From Sphingobacterium kitahiroshimense (lineage in GTDB: Bacteria > Bacteroidota > Bacteroidia > Sphingobacteriales > Sphingobacteriaceae), in the NCBI RefSeq assembly GCF_025961315.1, contig NZ_JAOQNK010000001.1, positions 2,976,001-3,040,000 of the forward strand: a stretch of 64,000 nt of DNA, written 5' to 3'. The notes under the pieces were generated by a model. The model made no database searches and had not been told where the DNA came from. It saw only the letters and a program-made list of their open reading frames with translations. Positions 9,644-18,489 of this stretch are shown piece after piece (positions within the stretch are counted from its first letter, which is position 1; the number at the start of each line of letters is the position of its first letter). Position numbers and translations under genes: made by a program.

Positions 9644-10555
9644 TTAATAGATTTTTCTAATAACCAAATCCTGCTTCCGTTTCTCGATTTTTGTTTTTAA
9701 GTAAGGATAGAAGAAAACTGCACCTAAAACAATGGCAGCACCACCATAAAAACCTAAACTCATCGTCTCTTTTTGACCGAAGATCAGCATGGCCAATAAA
9801 ATGCCATAAACAGGTTCCAGATTTGTCGTTAAAGCAACTGTAAAAGCACTCAATTCTTTCATCACAGCAACACCTAAAACATACGCAACGGCAGTACACA
9901 ATACCCCTAAGATCAATAGATAAATTAAATCCGATTGATTGAGAACCATATTTTCATTAAAATCTCCACTGAATAACATAAAAACTGACACCCAGAAAAA
10001 AGCACCCAGCATTTCATAAAATGTGATCAAGGTAGCGCTTGATTTTTTAACCATTCTGGCATTTGCAATCGAGAAAATACTTGCACAGAATGCACATGCT
10101 AAGCCCGCAAGAATACCTTCAATATAATTGGATTCAAATTGAAATATCATATAGATACCCATTATTATCACTACACCAACTAACATATCCATTAGGGCGA
10201 TCTTTTTCTTATTGATCAGGGGTTCCAAAATAGAAGTATACAATGTCAAAGAAGATAATGTTACCAAAGCTACTGATACTGTAGATACCTTAATTGCATA
10301 AAAAAAGAGTACCCAGTGAAGCCCTACGACACCTCCGACCATTATGAAAGAGATAAAATCCTTTCTTTTTACCAGAATCTGCTGCTTGCTAACGGCAAGA
10401 TAAATCCATAGAGAAATCGCCGCAATCAAAACCCGATACCAAACAAGATGTATAGCAGATATCGAAATCAAATTACCCAAAATTCCTGTAAAACCCCATA
10501 TCAGGATTGTTAAATGCAGAATAAGAACATTCTGATTAATTTTAATTTTTGACAT
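9644..10555 (-). CDS. EamA/DMT-family transporter
   Basis: A 303-residue membrane protein of the drug/metabolite transporter superfamily. About ten hydrophobic helices are visible as two repeated EamA halves, with the family's early W-G-F-T-G-I-L-G-N pattern in the first helix and the second-half LEPVYGILLAMLIFGQ motif. Such proteins export or import small metabolites; the substrate cannot be told from sequence. The gene is the last of the leftward run tgt - LptF/G-like permease - this gene, with 11 bases between it and the permease stop. A bidirectional terminator lies downstream. The C-terminus is basic and presumably cytoplasmic. Confidence 0.9.
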   Translation of the reverse strand: MSKIKINQNVLILHLTILIWGFTGILGNLISISAIHLVWYRVLIAAISLWIYLAVSKQQILVKRKDFISFIMVGGVVGLHWVLFFYAIKVSTVSVALVTLSSLTLYTSILEPLINKKKIALMDMLVGVVIIMGIYMIFQFESNYIEGILAGLACAFCASIFSIANARMVKKSSATLITFYEMLGAFFWVSVFMLFSGDFNENMVLNQSDLIYLLILGVLCTAVAYVLGVAVMKELSAFTVALTTNLEPVYGILLAMLIFGQKETMSLGFYGGAAIVLGAVFFYPYLKTKIEKRKQDLVIRKIY

Positions 10556-10566
10556 TGTCGGTTTGT

Positions 10567-11646
10567 TTATTTTGGCGCCTTTATAGCCAAATAGATTGCA
10601 ATAATTAAAAATGTAATATTGGGAATTAACACTGCAATCAAAGGAGGGAGCCCTCCTTTTAATGAGAACATAGTGGCAAATTGAATGAACACGATGTAGG
10701 TAAAGCTCAATCCGATACCGATACCCAAACTAAGACCAATACCTCCTCTGACCTTCTTAGAGGATAAGGCAACGCCCATCAAAGTAAGCACAAATGCCGA
10801 AAAAGGATAGACATAACGTTTATATTTCTCCAATTTAAGATCTGTCATCATCCCTGTACCCCTAATTTCCTCTTTATGGATACGCTCGTCCAGCTCTTTC
10901 GTATCCATGGCTGTAAAAATATTATCATACAGTTCAAAATCACTCGGCTTCATATCCAAAGTGGTATCTTTTACGGTACCCTTGTCCATTCGTTCATGAA
11001 GACCATTAATAATCCGGTTTGTATAATCATGTATTTTCCACTTAGTCGTTACAGAATCCCATGTAATACGCTCAGCGATCATTTTTTCCAATAAGGTATC
11101 ACCCTTAAATTTTTCCAGTACAAACTTATATCCAATCTTGGAGTTGTTATCAAAGTTGTCTATGTATACATAACTGTTTTTATCAATCTGCATATGCGTG
11201 GACACTTTCGTATTATCTTTCAAAGGTTTTACATACACATTTTCAAAACCGATCTTCATTTTATTCGTTTTCGGAATAATATAAAGGTTAAAGACAAAAG
11301 AAACTGCAAATATAAGCGTTGCAGAAAAAATATAGGGTCTTAAAAGCCGGTTAAAACTATAGCCGGCACTTAATATGGGTACGATCTCCGTTTGATCGGC
11401 CATCTTCGAAGTAAAGAAGATAACAGCGATAAAATTGATCAGAGGACAAAGGAAATTTAAATAAAACGGGATAAATCCTGCGTAATATTCAAATATAATT
11501 TTGTCCATAGGAGCATTATATTTCAAGAAATCATCCAATCGCTCAGAAATATCAAAAATGACCATGACGACTGTAAAAATAGCCATCGTGAACACAAATG
11601 TGCTCAAGTACTTTTTAATAATGTAACGATCGATAATAGAAAACAT
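10567..11646 (-). CDS. LptF/LptG (YjgP/YjgQ) family permease
   Basis: A 359-residue inner-membrane permease of the LPS-export ABC complex LptBFG. Three N-terminal helices contain the family pattern IIDRYIIKKYLSTFVFTM. A large periplasmic domain follows (about residues 125-265), then three C-terminal helices with FVLTLMGVALSS. Six helices and the total length match LptF/LptG; which of the two it is cannot be settled here, although LptG is a common assignment for single Bacteroidota copies next to tgt. I chose the ATG at 11646. An in-frame TTG at 11664 would add six residues and crowd the tgt stop. It starts 23 bases after tgt. Confidence 0.9.
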   Translation of the reverse strand: MFSIIDRYIIKKYLSTFVFTMAIFTVVMVIFDISERLDDFLKYNAPMDKIIFEYYAGFIPFYLNFLCPLINFIAVIFFTSKMADQTEIVPILSAGYSFNRLLRPYIFSATLIFAVSFVFNLYIIPKTNKMKIGFENVYVKPLKDNTKVSTHMQIDKNSYVYIDNFDNNSKIGYKFVLEKFKGDTLLEKMIAERITWDSVTTKWKIHDYTNRIINGLHERMDKGTVKDTTLDMKPSDFELYDNIFTAMDTKELDERIHKEEIRGTGMMTDLKLEKYKRYVYPFSAFVLTLMGVALSSKKVRGGIGLSLGIGIGLSFTYIVFIQFATMFSLKGGLPPLIAVLIPNITFLIIAIYLAIKAPK

Positions 11647-11669
11647 AATACTACTAAGATGCAAAAAAA

Positions 11670-12800
11670 TTACAAACGTTGACCTAATACTTTGACCATT
11701 TTATTTTTCCAATCGTAGAATGTACCATCTACAATTTTCTCACGTGCCTCATTTACCAGCCATAAATAGAAGTGTAAGTTATGTAAAGAAGCAATCTGTG
11801 CACCTAAAAGTTCTTGCGAACGGATTAAATGGCGTAAATATGCTTTTGTATATACTTGATCTGAGTAAAGATCACTATCTGGATCAATTGGAGAAAAATC
11901 GTCTTTCCATTTTTCATTCTTGATATTGATCGTTCCGTGACGTGTAAAAATCATACCGTTACGTGCATTACGCGTTGGCATTACACAATCAAACATATCT
12001 ATACCCAAAGCGATGTTTTCAAGTAGATTGATTGGTGTACCTACCCCCATTAGGTAACGAGGTTTATCTTCTGGAAGAATATTACAGACAACTTCCGTCA
12101 TCGCATACATTTCCTCAGCAGGCTCTCCTACGGATAAACCACCGATTGCATTTCCTTCACGATTGAAAGACGCAATTTTCTCAGCAGATCTTTCACGTAA
12201 GTCTTTATATACTGATCCTTGAACAATGGGGAACAATGTCTGGTCATATCCATATAATGGTTCTGTACTATCAAAACGATCACAACATCTTTTCAGCCAA
12301 CGGTGAGTCATTTCAATCGAACGACGGGCATACCCATAGTCACATGGATAAGGAGTACACTCATCAAAAGCCATGATAATATCCGCACCGATTACTCGTT
12401 GTGTATCCATCACATTTTCAGGAGTAAATAAATGCTTTGAACCATCAATATGTGACCGGAACGTCACACCTTCTTCTCGTATCTTACGATTGTCTGACAA
12501 TGAATAAACTTGGTAACCTCCAGAATCTGTTAAAATTGGACGGTCCCAACCGTTAAATTTGTGAAGACCACCTGCCTTATTCAAAACATCCAGTCCCGGT
12601 CTTAGATATAAATGATAAGTATTTCCCAAAATAATTTGAGCTTTAATATCATTTCTCAATTCGTGCTGATGCACACCTTTGACCGTACCAGCTGTTCCAA
12701 CCGGCATAAAAATGGGAGTTTGAATTTTTCCATGAGCTGTCTCAACAACACCTGCACGCGCTTTAGAAAATTTATCTTGTACTTGAAGAGTGAATTTCAT
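11670..12800 (-). CDS. tgt: tRNA-guanine transglycosylase, zinc-site variant
   Basis: Queuine tRNA-ribosyltransferase exchanges guanine for a queuosine precursor at position 34 of GUN-anticodon tRNAs. The 376-residue TIM-barrel protein has the acid/base Asp92 in DSGGYQVYSL, the GGLSVGEP segment, and MFDCVMPTRNARNG, which carries the nucleophilic Asp region. Odd point: the CxCxxC stretch that binds structural zinc in E. coli and Zymomonas enzymes is replaced by SDLYSD at residues 309-314, so all three cysteines are missing, while the later HNL histidine remains. I believe this loss recurs in Bacteroidota but cannot confirm it here. It heads the leftward operon with the LptF/G-like permease and EamA genes. 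Confidence 0.97.
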   Translation of the reverse strand: MKFTLQVQDKFSKARAGVVETAHGKIQTPIFMPVGTAGTVKGVHQHELRNDIKAQIILGNTYHLYLRPGLDVLNKAGGLHKFNGWDRPILTDSGGYQVYSLSDNRKIREEGVTFRSHIDGSKHLFTPENVMDTQRVIGADIIMAFDECTPYPCDYGYARRSIEMTHRWLKRCCDRFDSTEPLYGYDQTLFPIVQGSVYKDLRERSAEKIASFNREGNAIGGLSVGEPAEEMYAMTEVVCNILPEDKPRYLMGVGTPINLLENIALGIDMFDCVMPTRNARNGMIFTRHGTINIKNEKWKDDFSPIDPDSDLYSDQVYTKAYLRHLIRSQELLGAQIASLHNLHFYLWLVNEAREKIVDGTFYDWKNKMVKVLGQRL

Positions 12801-12879
12801 TAATCTTTTATTTTTTGGGGATTCTAATTTGATGATTTTTACTGTTTCAGAAGCAAATTCCCCAACATGCTTTTTTTAA

Positions 12880-12918
12880 AATCTTTGCAAAAATACTATA
12901 AAAAGCAATGCAAAGATT
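12880..12918. repeat. Inverted repeat in the tgt / glycosyltransferase spacer
   Basis: AATCTTTGCA at 12880-12889 is exactly repeated in inverse as TGCAAAGATT at 12909-12918, with 19 bases between. It lies in the divergent spacer between tgt and the glycosyltransferase. Each arm contains a TTTG promoter element, and CAAAAATA at 12888-12895 reads as a -7 box (TATTTTTG) towards tgt. It may be overlapping promoters or an operator. Confidence 0.45.
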
Positions 12919-12987
12919 GACCTTTTACAAGATTTTAACATTTACAGCACAAAAAACATTATTAAAGCAAATATCCTTGGAACATAC

Positions 12988-12995
12988 TATCTTTG
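12988..12995 (+). promoter_or_regulatory. Possible -7 box of the glycosyltransferase gene
   Basis: TATCTTTG matches the Bacteroidota -7 consensus TAnnTTTG. It ends only six bases before the ATG at 13002, so use of this box would give an almost leaderless message. No good -33 TTTG is seen at the usual distance. Confidence 0.35.
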
Positions 12996-13001
12996 CAACC
13001 T

Positions 13002-14147
13002 ATGAACATCGTACAGCAATACGCCTTCTATTACCCTTATATCGCCTTTGGCATCATCGGTTTATTACTGCTCATCCAGTTGTACTATATTATAATTGTA
13101 TACGGAAAACTGAGTCGTCATAAAGTGCATTCTTATCAGGAACAAGATCAATTTGATCCTATTTCTGTCATCATCTGTGCACATAACGAACAAAAAAATC
13201 TAAAGCAGTTTTTAGCATCAATTTTAGAGCAGGATTATCCCCAATTTGAAGTGATTGTTGTTAATGATTACTCTACTGACGAGACAAAATGGATTTTAAA
13301 AGAATATCAATCTCAATATGATAACTTAAGAATTGTCGATATTAAGGAACATATACGGCTTAAGCATGGAAAAAAATTCGCCGTTACCCTAGGAATTAAA
13401 TCTGCTATTTACGAAAAACTGGTTTTCACAGATGCTGATTGCAATCCAAATTCAAGCAATTGGTTAAAAGAAATAGCTGGAGCACTTAACCAACCGGATA
13501 CAGAGATTGTCATCGGGTACTCCCCTTATTTTAAATATAGAGGTTTTCTCAATAAACTTATCCGGTTCGAGACAACGCATACAGCAATGAGTTACTTATC
13601 GTATGCGATAAAAAAAGATGCTTACATGGCTGTAGGCAGAAACATGGCCTACACAAAAACGTTATTTTTCAGTAAAAAGGGATTTGCATCACACATGCAC
13701 ATTAAATCTGGTGATGACGATCTTTTTGTAAATGAAAACGCTACGAAGAAAAATGTAGCCATATCCATTCATGAGGATGCTATCGTTTACTCAGAACCTA
13801 AAACAACCTGGAAAAGCTATTACAAACAAAAAGCACGGCATTCGGGCGCTTCGGTTATCTACAAAAAAAGACATCAGCGTATGTTGGGTATGCAATTGAT
13901 CACTTCATTTTTATTCTACTTTACGATTATCCTGACTGCGATTATTTTCCCTAATTACTGGTACGTACCTGTAGCTGCATATCTAATTCGCCTACTTGCA
14001 CAGCTCATTGTTTTTAGGGCAATATATAAGAAATTAGCAGTTTCTGACCTCATTTGGTGGTTACCATTATTAGACATCATCTACTATTTCTATATTTGCA
14101 TCAACGGACTATTCAACCGTAAAAAGAAATCACTTAGCTGGAAATAA
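13002..14147 (+). CDS. Family 2 glycosyltransferase, membrane-bound
   Basis: A 381-residue GT-A fold glycosyltransferase. One N-terminal membrane helix (about residues 12-35) precedes the nucleotide-sugar domain: SVIICAHNEQKN at the start, VVNDYSTDET, the metal-binding VFTDADCNPNS (DxD-type) and a later SGDDDLFVNE acceptor motif. Two or three C-terminal hydrophobic helices follow. The Arg/Lys-rich KQKARHSGASVIYKKRHQR stretch is probably the QxxRW-like region. It probably transfers a sugar to a lipid or surface glycan at the cytoplasmic membrane; donor and acceptor are unknown. I chose the ATG at 13002 over the TTG at 12993. The next gene, rsmG, begins 24 bases after the stop. Confidence 0.88.
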   Translation: MNIVQQYAFYYPYIAFGIIGLLLLIQLYYIIIVYGKLSRHKVHSYQEQDQFDPISVIICAHNEQKNLKQFLASILEQDYPQFEVIVVNDYSTDETKWILKEYQSQYDNLRIVDIKEHIRLKHGKKFAVTLGIKSAIYEKLVFTDADCNPNSSNWLKEIAGALNQPDTEIVIGYSPYFKYRGFLNKLIRFETTHTAMSYLSYAIKKDAYMAVGRNMAYTKTLFFSKKGFASHMHIKSGDDDLFVNENATKKNVAISIHEDAIVYSEPKTTWKSYYKQKARHSGASVIYKKRHQRMLGMQLITSFLFYFTIILTAIIFPNYWYVPVAAYLIRLLAQLIVFRAIYKKLAVSDLIWWLPLLDIIYYFYICINGLFNRKKKSLSWK

Positions 14148-14171
14148 TATTCATATTTTAAAACTTTCACT

Positions 14172-14807
14172 TTGAATCCTACAGTAGACATCATATATCA
14201 GTATTTTCCAAACTTAACAGAAGTTCAGAAAACACAATTTGCACAACTTGCAGAACTTTATCCGTTTTGGAACAATCAGATCAATGTTATTTCACGCAAA
14301 GACGTTGAAAGCCTTTATCTGCATCATGTATTACATTCTTTAGGTATTGCAAAATACGTCATGACATTTGCTCCGGGCACTCGTATTTTAGACGTTGGCA
14401 CAGGCGGAGGATTCCCAGGAATACCATTGGCTATTTTATTTCCTGAAGTAAAATTTCATTTAGTAGATTCGATCGGAAAAAAAATTAAAGTTGTTCGCGA
14501 AGTTGCGTCTGCTTTAGGACTTGAGAATGTTGAAGCAGATCACATCCGTGCAGAACAATTGGACGACAAATATGATTTTGTTGTATCACGTGCTGTAACA
14601 CGATTAGCAGATTTTGCTCCTTGGATCCGCAATAAATTCCTTAAACAGGATAAAAATGGAATTCCTAACGGTATCTTATATCTAAAAGGTGGTGATCTTA
14701 AAGAAGAAATTAAAGAGTCACGACTGAAAGCTGAGCTGCACCCACTTTCCGATTATTTTAAAGAAGATTTCTTCGAAACGAAATATGTCGTTTATGTTCC
14801 GATGTAA
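14172..14807 (+). CDS. rsmG: 16S rRNA (guanine527-N7)-methyltransferase
   Basis: RsmG methylates G527 of 16S rRNA using S-adenosylmethionine. The 211-residue protein has the SAM-binding glycine loop LDVGTGGGFPGIPLAI, followed by HLVDSIGKKIKVV and the family pattern FVVSRAVTRL. The length is normal. No ATG exists at the N-terminus: the frame begins with TTG at 14172 (Met-Asn-Pro-Thr), and upstream in-frame codons contain no better start before the stop of the preceding gene. A TTG start is therefore the best choice. It converges with the next gene, whose stop is one base away. Confidence 0.93.
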   Translation: MNPTVDIIYQYFPNLTEVQKTQFAQLAELYPFWNNQINVISRKDVESLYLHHVLHSLGIAKYVMTFAPGTRILDVGTGGGFPGIPLAILFPEVKFHLVDSIGKKIKVVREVASALGLENVEADHIRAEQLDDKYDFVVSRAVTRLADFAPWIRNKFLKQDKNGIPNGILYLKGGDLKEEIKESRLKAELHPLSDYFKEDFFETKYVVYVPM

Positions 14808-14808
14808 T

Positions 14809-15414
14809 TTAGGGATTTAAGATTTCTAATTTAGGGAGACTCAGACGTTGATGAATGATTTCGACAGAATCTAGGTAGTTTTTTAAACTGTGCTGCACAT
14901 AAGCAATCTGATCGTAATGGTCTGCCTTGCGCAACCATTTGGAGGAAGGTTCATAATAAGAACGAAATTTAACCAAAGAGTCTCCCGTTAAAGACGTGTA
15001 GGCTTCAGTTAGCGCAGTCCATTGTGCTAAGACTTTGTCTTGCTCGAACTCCCGCTCGAATAGTCTTTGAAGTCTCCGAGAAGCACGACCCTTCTTACTC
15101 AAAAGATTATACAACTTATTGAGATTAACGGCAAGACCGCCCTGATATGGCAAGGTCACCATATTTTTGGTATCTCCCCAAAAGTATATGGACTTATATG
15201 TAACCTGCTTTTCGGCCATTTTCTCTTCCGCCGTTAATTTTTTCCCAACTATTAGCGCAGTATCCAGTATATTGGTATCCTGATTAATTATTTTTTTATT
15301 CCGAAGAGTGGTATCTTGATAGGAAAAAACAAAATGAGCAGATGAAGATTTGACCCGGCTAAAAAATAAAAGCAGACAGATAGACATCAAAAAAAATAAG
15401 CGACCTGGATTCAT
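14809..15414 (-). CDS. Hypothetical exported protein (201 aa)
   Basis: I do not recognise the family. The N-terminus (MNPGRLFFLMSICLLLFFSR) is a signal peptide or membrane anchor; no lipobox is visible. The rest is a soluble, Lys/Leu-rich, mostly helical sequence. It contains a charged stretch RASRRLQRLFEREFEQDKVL at about residues 108-127, which could form a helical hairpin. The pattern of a short exported alpha-helical protein with a basic core is common among Bacteroidota hypotheticals. It runs convergently against rsmG with one base between stops. The spacing to the next leftward gene is 89 bases. Confidence 0.75.
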   Translation of the reverse strand: MNPGRLFFLMSICLLLFFSRVKSSSAHFVFSYQDTTLRNKKIINQDTNILDTALIVGKKLTAEEKMAEKQVTYKSIYFWGDTKNMVTLPYQGGLAVNLNKLYNLLSKKGRASRRLQRLFEREFEQDKVLAQWTALTEAYTSLTGDSLVKFRSYYEPSSKWLRKADHYDQIAYVQHSLKNYLDSVEIIHQRLSLPKLEILNP

Positions 15415-15503
15415 TTCTTTATAATTAGTTATTTAAAAATAACAACAAAAGAAATATGAGCGACGATTTTAACTTTGTTTAACTGTCTATCTATCTTGAA
15501 TTA

Positions 15504-15740
15504 TTAACCCAATTCTTCTATAATTTTTTTGCCAATCGCATTAATCTCTTCATCCATACCAAACATTGGTAAACCAGTCTCAGGATTGGTTTTCAACCAC
15601 AGATTCTCTGTATCTTTAATAATCTGTACATATTCTACCCCTTCTTTAAAAATCACATAAGTATCTTCCTCTTCTGGGAATACCGAGTAAACAATATTTT
15701 CAATTTCTATATCAAACGGTTCTTTCATTTCCATAGTCAT
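15504..15740 (-). CDS. Conserved small acidic protein (78 aa)
   Basis: A 78-residue, strongly acidic, cytoplasmic protein starting MTMEMKEPFDIEIEN and containing TGLPMFGMDEEINAIGKKI. The predicted pattern is several beta strands followed by a C-terminal helix. Two internal Met codons near the start leave the exact start open by a few residues. No domain name is recognised. It lies between a hypothetical exported protein and the divergent dprA gene. Confidence 0.7.
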   Translation of the reverse strand: MTMEMKEPFDIEIENIVYSVFPEEEDTYVIFKEGVEYVQIIKDTENLWLKTNPETGLPMFGMDEEINAIGKKIIEELG

Positions 15741-15869
15741 ATATTTTTATTTCAAACAAAGATACAAGCTATCTCATAATTCTCTAAAATATGAAAGTAA
15801 AATTCTTTTCTAATCATTTTTGATACCAAAAGTAAAACTGTTTTAGCCTGAATTTCAGTAAAATATTAT

Positions 15870-15877
15870 TATCTTTA
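15870..15877 (+). promoter_or_regulatory. Possible -7 box of dprA
   Basis: TATCTTTA differs from TAnnTTTG only at the last base and lies 11 bases before the dprA ATG at 15889. No clear -33 partner is seen. Confidence 0.35.
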
Positions 15878-15888
15878 AATAACCGAAT

Positions 15889-16980
15889 ATGAACTTTTAT
15901 CATCAAATAGCACTTACCAAAATTAAGGGGGTAGGACCTAAAACTGCGCGAGCTTTGCTTACGCACTGCGGCTCTGTGCAAGAAATCTTAGAGACAAATG
16001 CCAGTACTTTAGCAAAAATTCCAGGAGTAAACAGTCGAACAGCTAATGAAATCGCTGCGAAAAACTATCAGGAAGCAACCGAAAAAGAAATGGCATTTGT
16101 TGAAAAACACCAGATAAGAGTTTTATGGATAGATAATCCGGATTATCCTCAGAAATTGAGAAATTGTGAGGATGCACCACTGGTCTTATATTACAAAGGG
16201 AATGCCGACCTCAATAAAGAACGTATGGTCAGCATTGTCGGAACGAGAAATGCCACCAGCTATGGTCGCAAAATTTGCGATACGCTCATTGAACAGATGC
16301 AGCCTCTTGATACCACAATTGTAAGTGGACTGGCCTATGGTATCGATATCATGGCTCACAAAAATGCTTTACTGCATCGGATACCAACAGTGGGTGTATT
16401 AGGACATGGACTAGACCGGATTTATCCGGCGACTCATAGAGAAACAGCGTCAGCAATGCTTCAACAAGGTGGATTACTAACCGAATTTCCGTCAGACAGC
16501 AATCTTGACCGACAAAATTTCCCTATGCGAAATCGCATTATAGCAGGCATGTCTGATGTAACGATTGTCATAGAGGCGGCCACAAAGGGAGGCGCGCTCA
16601 TTACTGCTGAAATAGCAAATAGCTATAACCGCGATGTATGCGCATTCCCGGGAGCAATAGATCAGCTTTATTCGGCAGGTTGTAATTATTTAATTAAAAC
16701 CAACCGCGCACATCTGATCCGGGATGCGAAAGATCTTTGCTACCTGATGAATTGGGAAACTTCAGAAAAACAAACAGGTATACAGCTCCCACTCCTACCT
16801 CCTGAGTTAAATAAAGATCAGTTGCACCTCTATCTCTTTCTCCAGGGTAAACAGCAAGTGGGTATTGACGACATCACGCGTTACTGTAACTGGCCACAAA
16901 GTAAACTTGCGATGATTTTACTCGAAATGGAGATGAATGGTCATATCACCTCTTTACCTGGAAAAATGTATAAAATTTAA
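15889..16980 (+). CDS. dprA: DNA-processing protein DprA/Smf
   Basis: DprA loads RecA on incoming single-stranded DNA during natural transformation. The 363-residue protein starts with a helix-hairpin-helix region (ALTKIKGVGPKTARALL, then IPGVNSRTANEIA). The Rossmann-like core follows, with SIVGTRNATSYGRK, SGLAYGIDIMAHK, FPMRNRIIAGMSD and the E-A-ATKGGALITAEIA segment. A C-terminal winged-helix (DML1-like) domain covers about residues 300-363. All hallmark motifs are present, so it looks functional. Whether this organism is naturally competent cannot be told from the window; DprA is also widespread in species without known competence. The MFS gene follows after 24 bases. Confidence 0.96.
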   Translation: MNFYHQIALTKIKGVGPKTARALLTHCGSVQEILETNASTLAKIPGVNSRTANEIAAKNYQEATEKEMAFVEKHQIRVLWIDNPDYPQKLRNCEDAPLVLYYKGNADLNKERMVSIVGTRNATSYGRKICDTLIEQMQPLDTTIVSGLAYGIDIMAHKNALLHRIPTVGVLGHGLDRIYPATHRETASAMLQQGGLLTEFPSDSNLDRQNFPMRNRIIAGMSDVTIVIEAATKGGALITAEIANSYNRDVCAFPGAIDQLYSAGCNYLIKTNRAHLIRDAKDLCYLMNWETSEKQTGIQLPLLPPELNKDQLHLYLFLQGKQQVGIDDITRYCNWPQSKLAMILLEMEMNGHITSLPGKMYKI

Positions 16981-17004
16981 ACCTAAACAACCTTATAAAT
17001 CTAA

Positions 17005-18489
17005 ATGAAAGAAAATACAAATACCAAAACTATTTGGAAAGTAATCGGTGCGTCCTCCATGGGAACACTGATTGAATGGTATGACTTTTTTATCTTCGGA
17101 AGTTTATCCATCGTCATTTCAACCAAATTTTTCCCTGCGGACAATCCGACTGCGGCTTTCCTTTCTACCTTAGCCACGTTTGCTGCTGGTTTTGTTGTCA
17201 GACCCTTCGGTGCACTTTTTTTCGGTAGATTAGGAGACCTTATCGGAAGAAAATACACATTTATGGTTACACTGTTGCTCATGGGAGGTGCCACTTTCTT
17301 GATCGGTTGTATACCCAGCTATGAGAGCATTGGCTTTCTTGCCCCCTTACTGGTACTGATCTTACGTTTATTGCAAGGGCTGGCACTTGGTGGTGAATAT
17401 GGTGGAGCGGCAACTTATGTGGCAGAACATGCCCCTGAAGGTCAACGTGGCTATTGGACATCCTGGATACAGACGACAGCAACTTTCGGTTTATTTATCT
17501 CTTTGGTTGTTATACTCGTAACAAAATACATCTTGACCGAAGAACAATTTGACGCCTGGGGATGGCGTGTTCCATTTATTCTATCCATATTGATGGTGTA
17601 TGTGTCTTACCTCATCCGTAAAAACATGAGTGAATCGCCCGAGTTTGCCAAAGCGAAAGAAGAGGGTAAAACAAGCAAAAATCCTTTAAAAGAAAGCTTT
17701 GGAAACCGGTATAACTTAAAATTTGTGTTGCTTGCTTTATTTGGCGCAGCTATGGGACAAGGAGTCGTATGGTATACGGGACAATTCTATTCCATGAGTT
17801 ACATGAAAACTGTGATGCACCTCAATTCGGACGAAGCTGATATGATCTTAGGAACGGCATTGCTGATCGGAACACCATTTTTTATTCTTTTTGGCTGGTT
17901 AAGTGACAAAGTCGGCCGTAAATGGATTATGCTTTTGGGTATGCTACTGGCACTTTGTACCTATAGACCTATATACAAAGCGATGTATCAACTAGCGGAT
18001 ACCAGCACAAAAGAAGTGAGCTCGACCAATACATTAAAATTGGCCGATAACAAGCTTCAAACGATCATCCAGTATACTGATGGAACACGTTCTCAAGAAA
18101 TAAGCCATGATCAATCGACCGAACAAGATACGCTCATTAAAAAAACGGTAACTGTGCATGGTAGTAACCGCATAGGTTTAACGGCATTGATATTTATTCA
18201 GATCATATACATCACCATGGTGTATGGACCAATCGCGGCATTTCTGGTGGAAATGTTTCCGGTTAAAATTCGTTACACGTCCATGTCCTTACCTTACCAT
18301 GTCGGTAATGGCATTTTCGGAGGCTTATTGCCTGCAATTTCGACTTACCTGACGACAAATGCGCAAATTGCTCAGGATCCTGAATTTTATTTGGCAGGAC
18401 TCTGGTATCCGATCATTATTGCGGCTGTATGTTTCATAATCGGATCGTTGTATATTAAAAATAAACCTAATCACCTCAACAATGGATAA
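17005..18489 (+). CDS. MHS-family MFS transporter (ProP-like)
   Basis: A 494-residue major facilitator of the metabolite:H+ symporter family. The N-terminal MGTLIEWYDFFIFGSLS and the FGRLGDLIGRKYTF motif between helices 2 and 3 are diagnostic, as is LQGLALGGEYGGAATYVAEHAP. Twelve helices can be placed. Between helices 8-9 (roughly residues 330-395) lies an insertion of about 60 hydrophilic residues containing SSTNTLKLADNKLQTIIQY, longer than in E. coli ProP. Family members carry organic acids, proline or betaine with protons; the substrate here is undetermined. The stop overlaps the next small membrane gene by eight bases, implying coupled translation. Confidence 0.92.
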   Translation: MKENTNTKTIWKVIGASSMGTLIEWYDFFIFGSLSIVISTKFFPADNPTAAFLSTLATFAAGFVVRPFGALFFGRLGDLIGRKYTFMVTLLLMGGATFLIGCIPSYESIGFLAPLLVLILRLLQGLALGGEYGGAATYVAEHAPEGQRGYWTSWIQTTATFGLFISLVVILVTKYILTEEQFDAWGWRVPFILSILMVYVSYLIRKNMSESPEFAKAKEEGKTSKNPLKESFGNRYNLKFVLLALFGAAMGQGVVWYTGQFYSMSYMKTVMHLNSDEADMILGTALLIGTPFFILFGWLSDKVGRKWIMLLGMLLALCTYRPIYKAMYQLADTSTKEVSSTNTLKLADNKLQTIIQYTDGTRSQEISHDQSTEQDTLIKKTVTVHGSNRIGLTALIFIQIIYITMVYGPIAAFLVEMFPVKIRYTSMSLPYHVGNGIFGGLLPAISTYLTTNAQIAQDPEFYLAGLWYPIIIAAVCFIIGSLYIKNKPNHLNNG

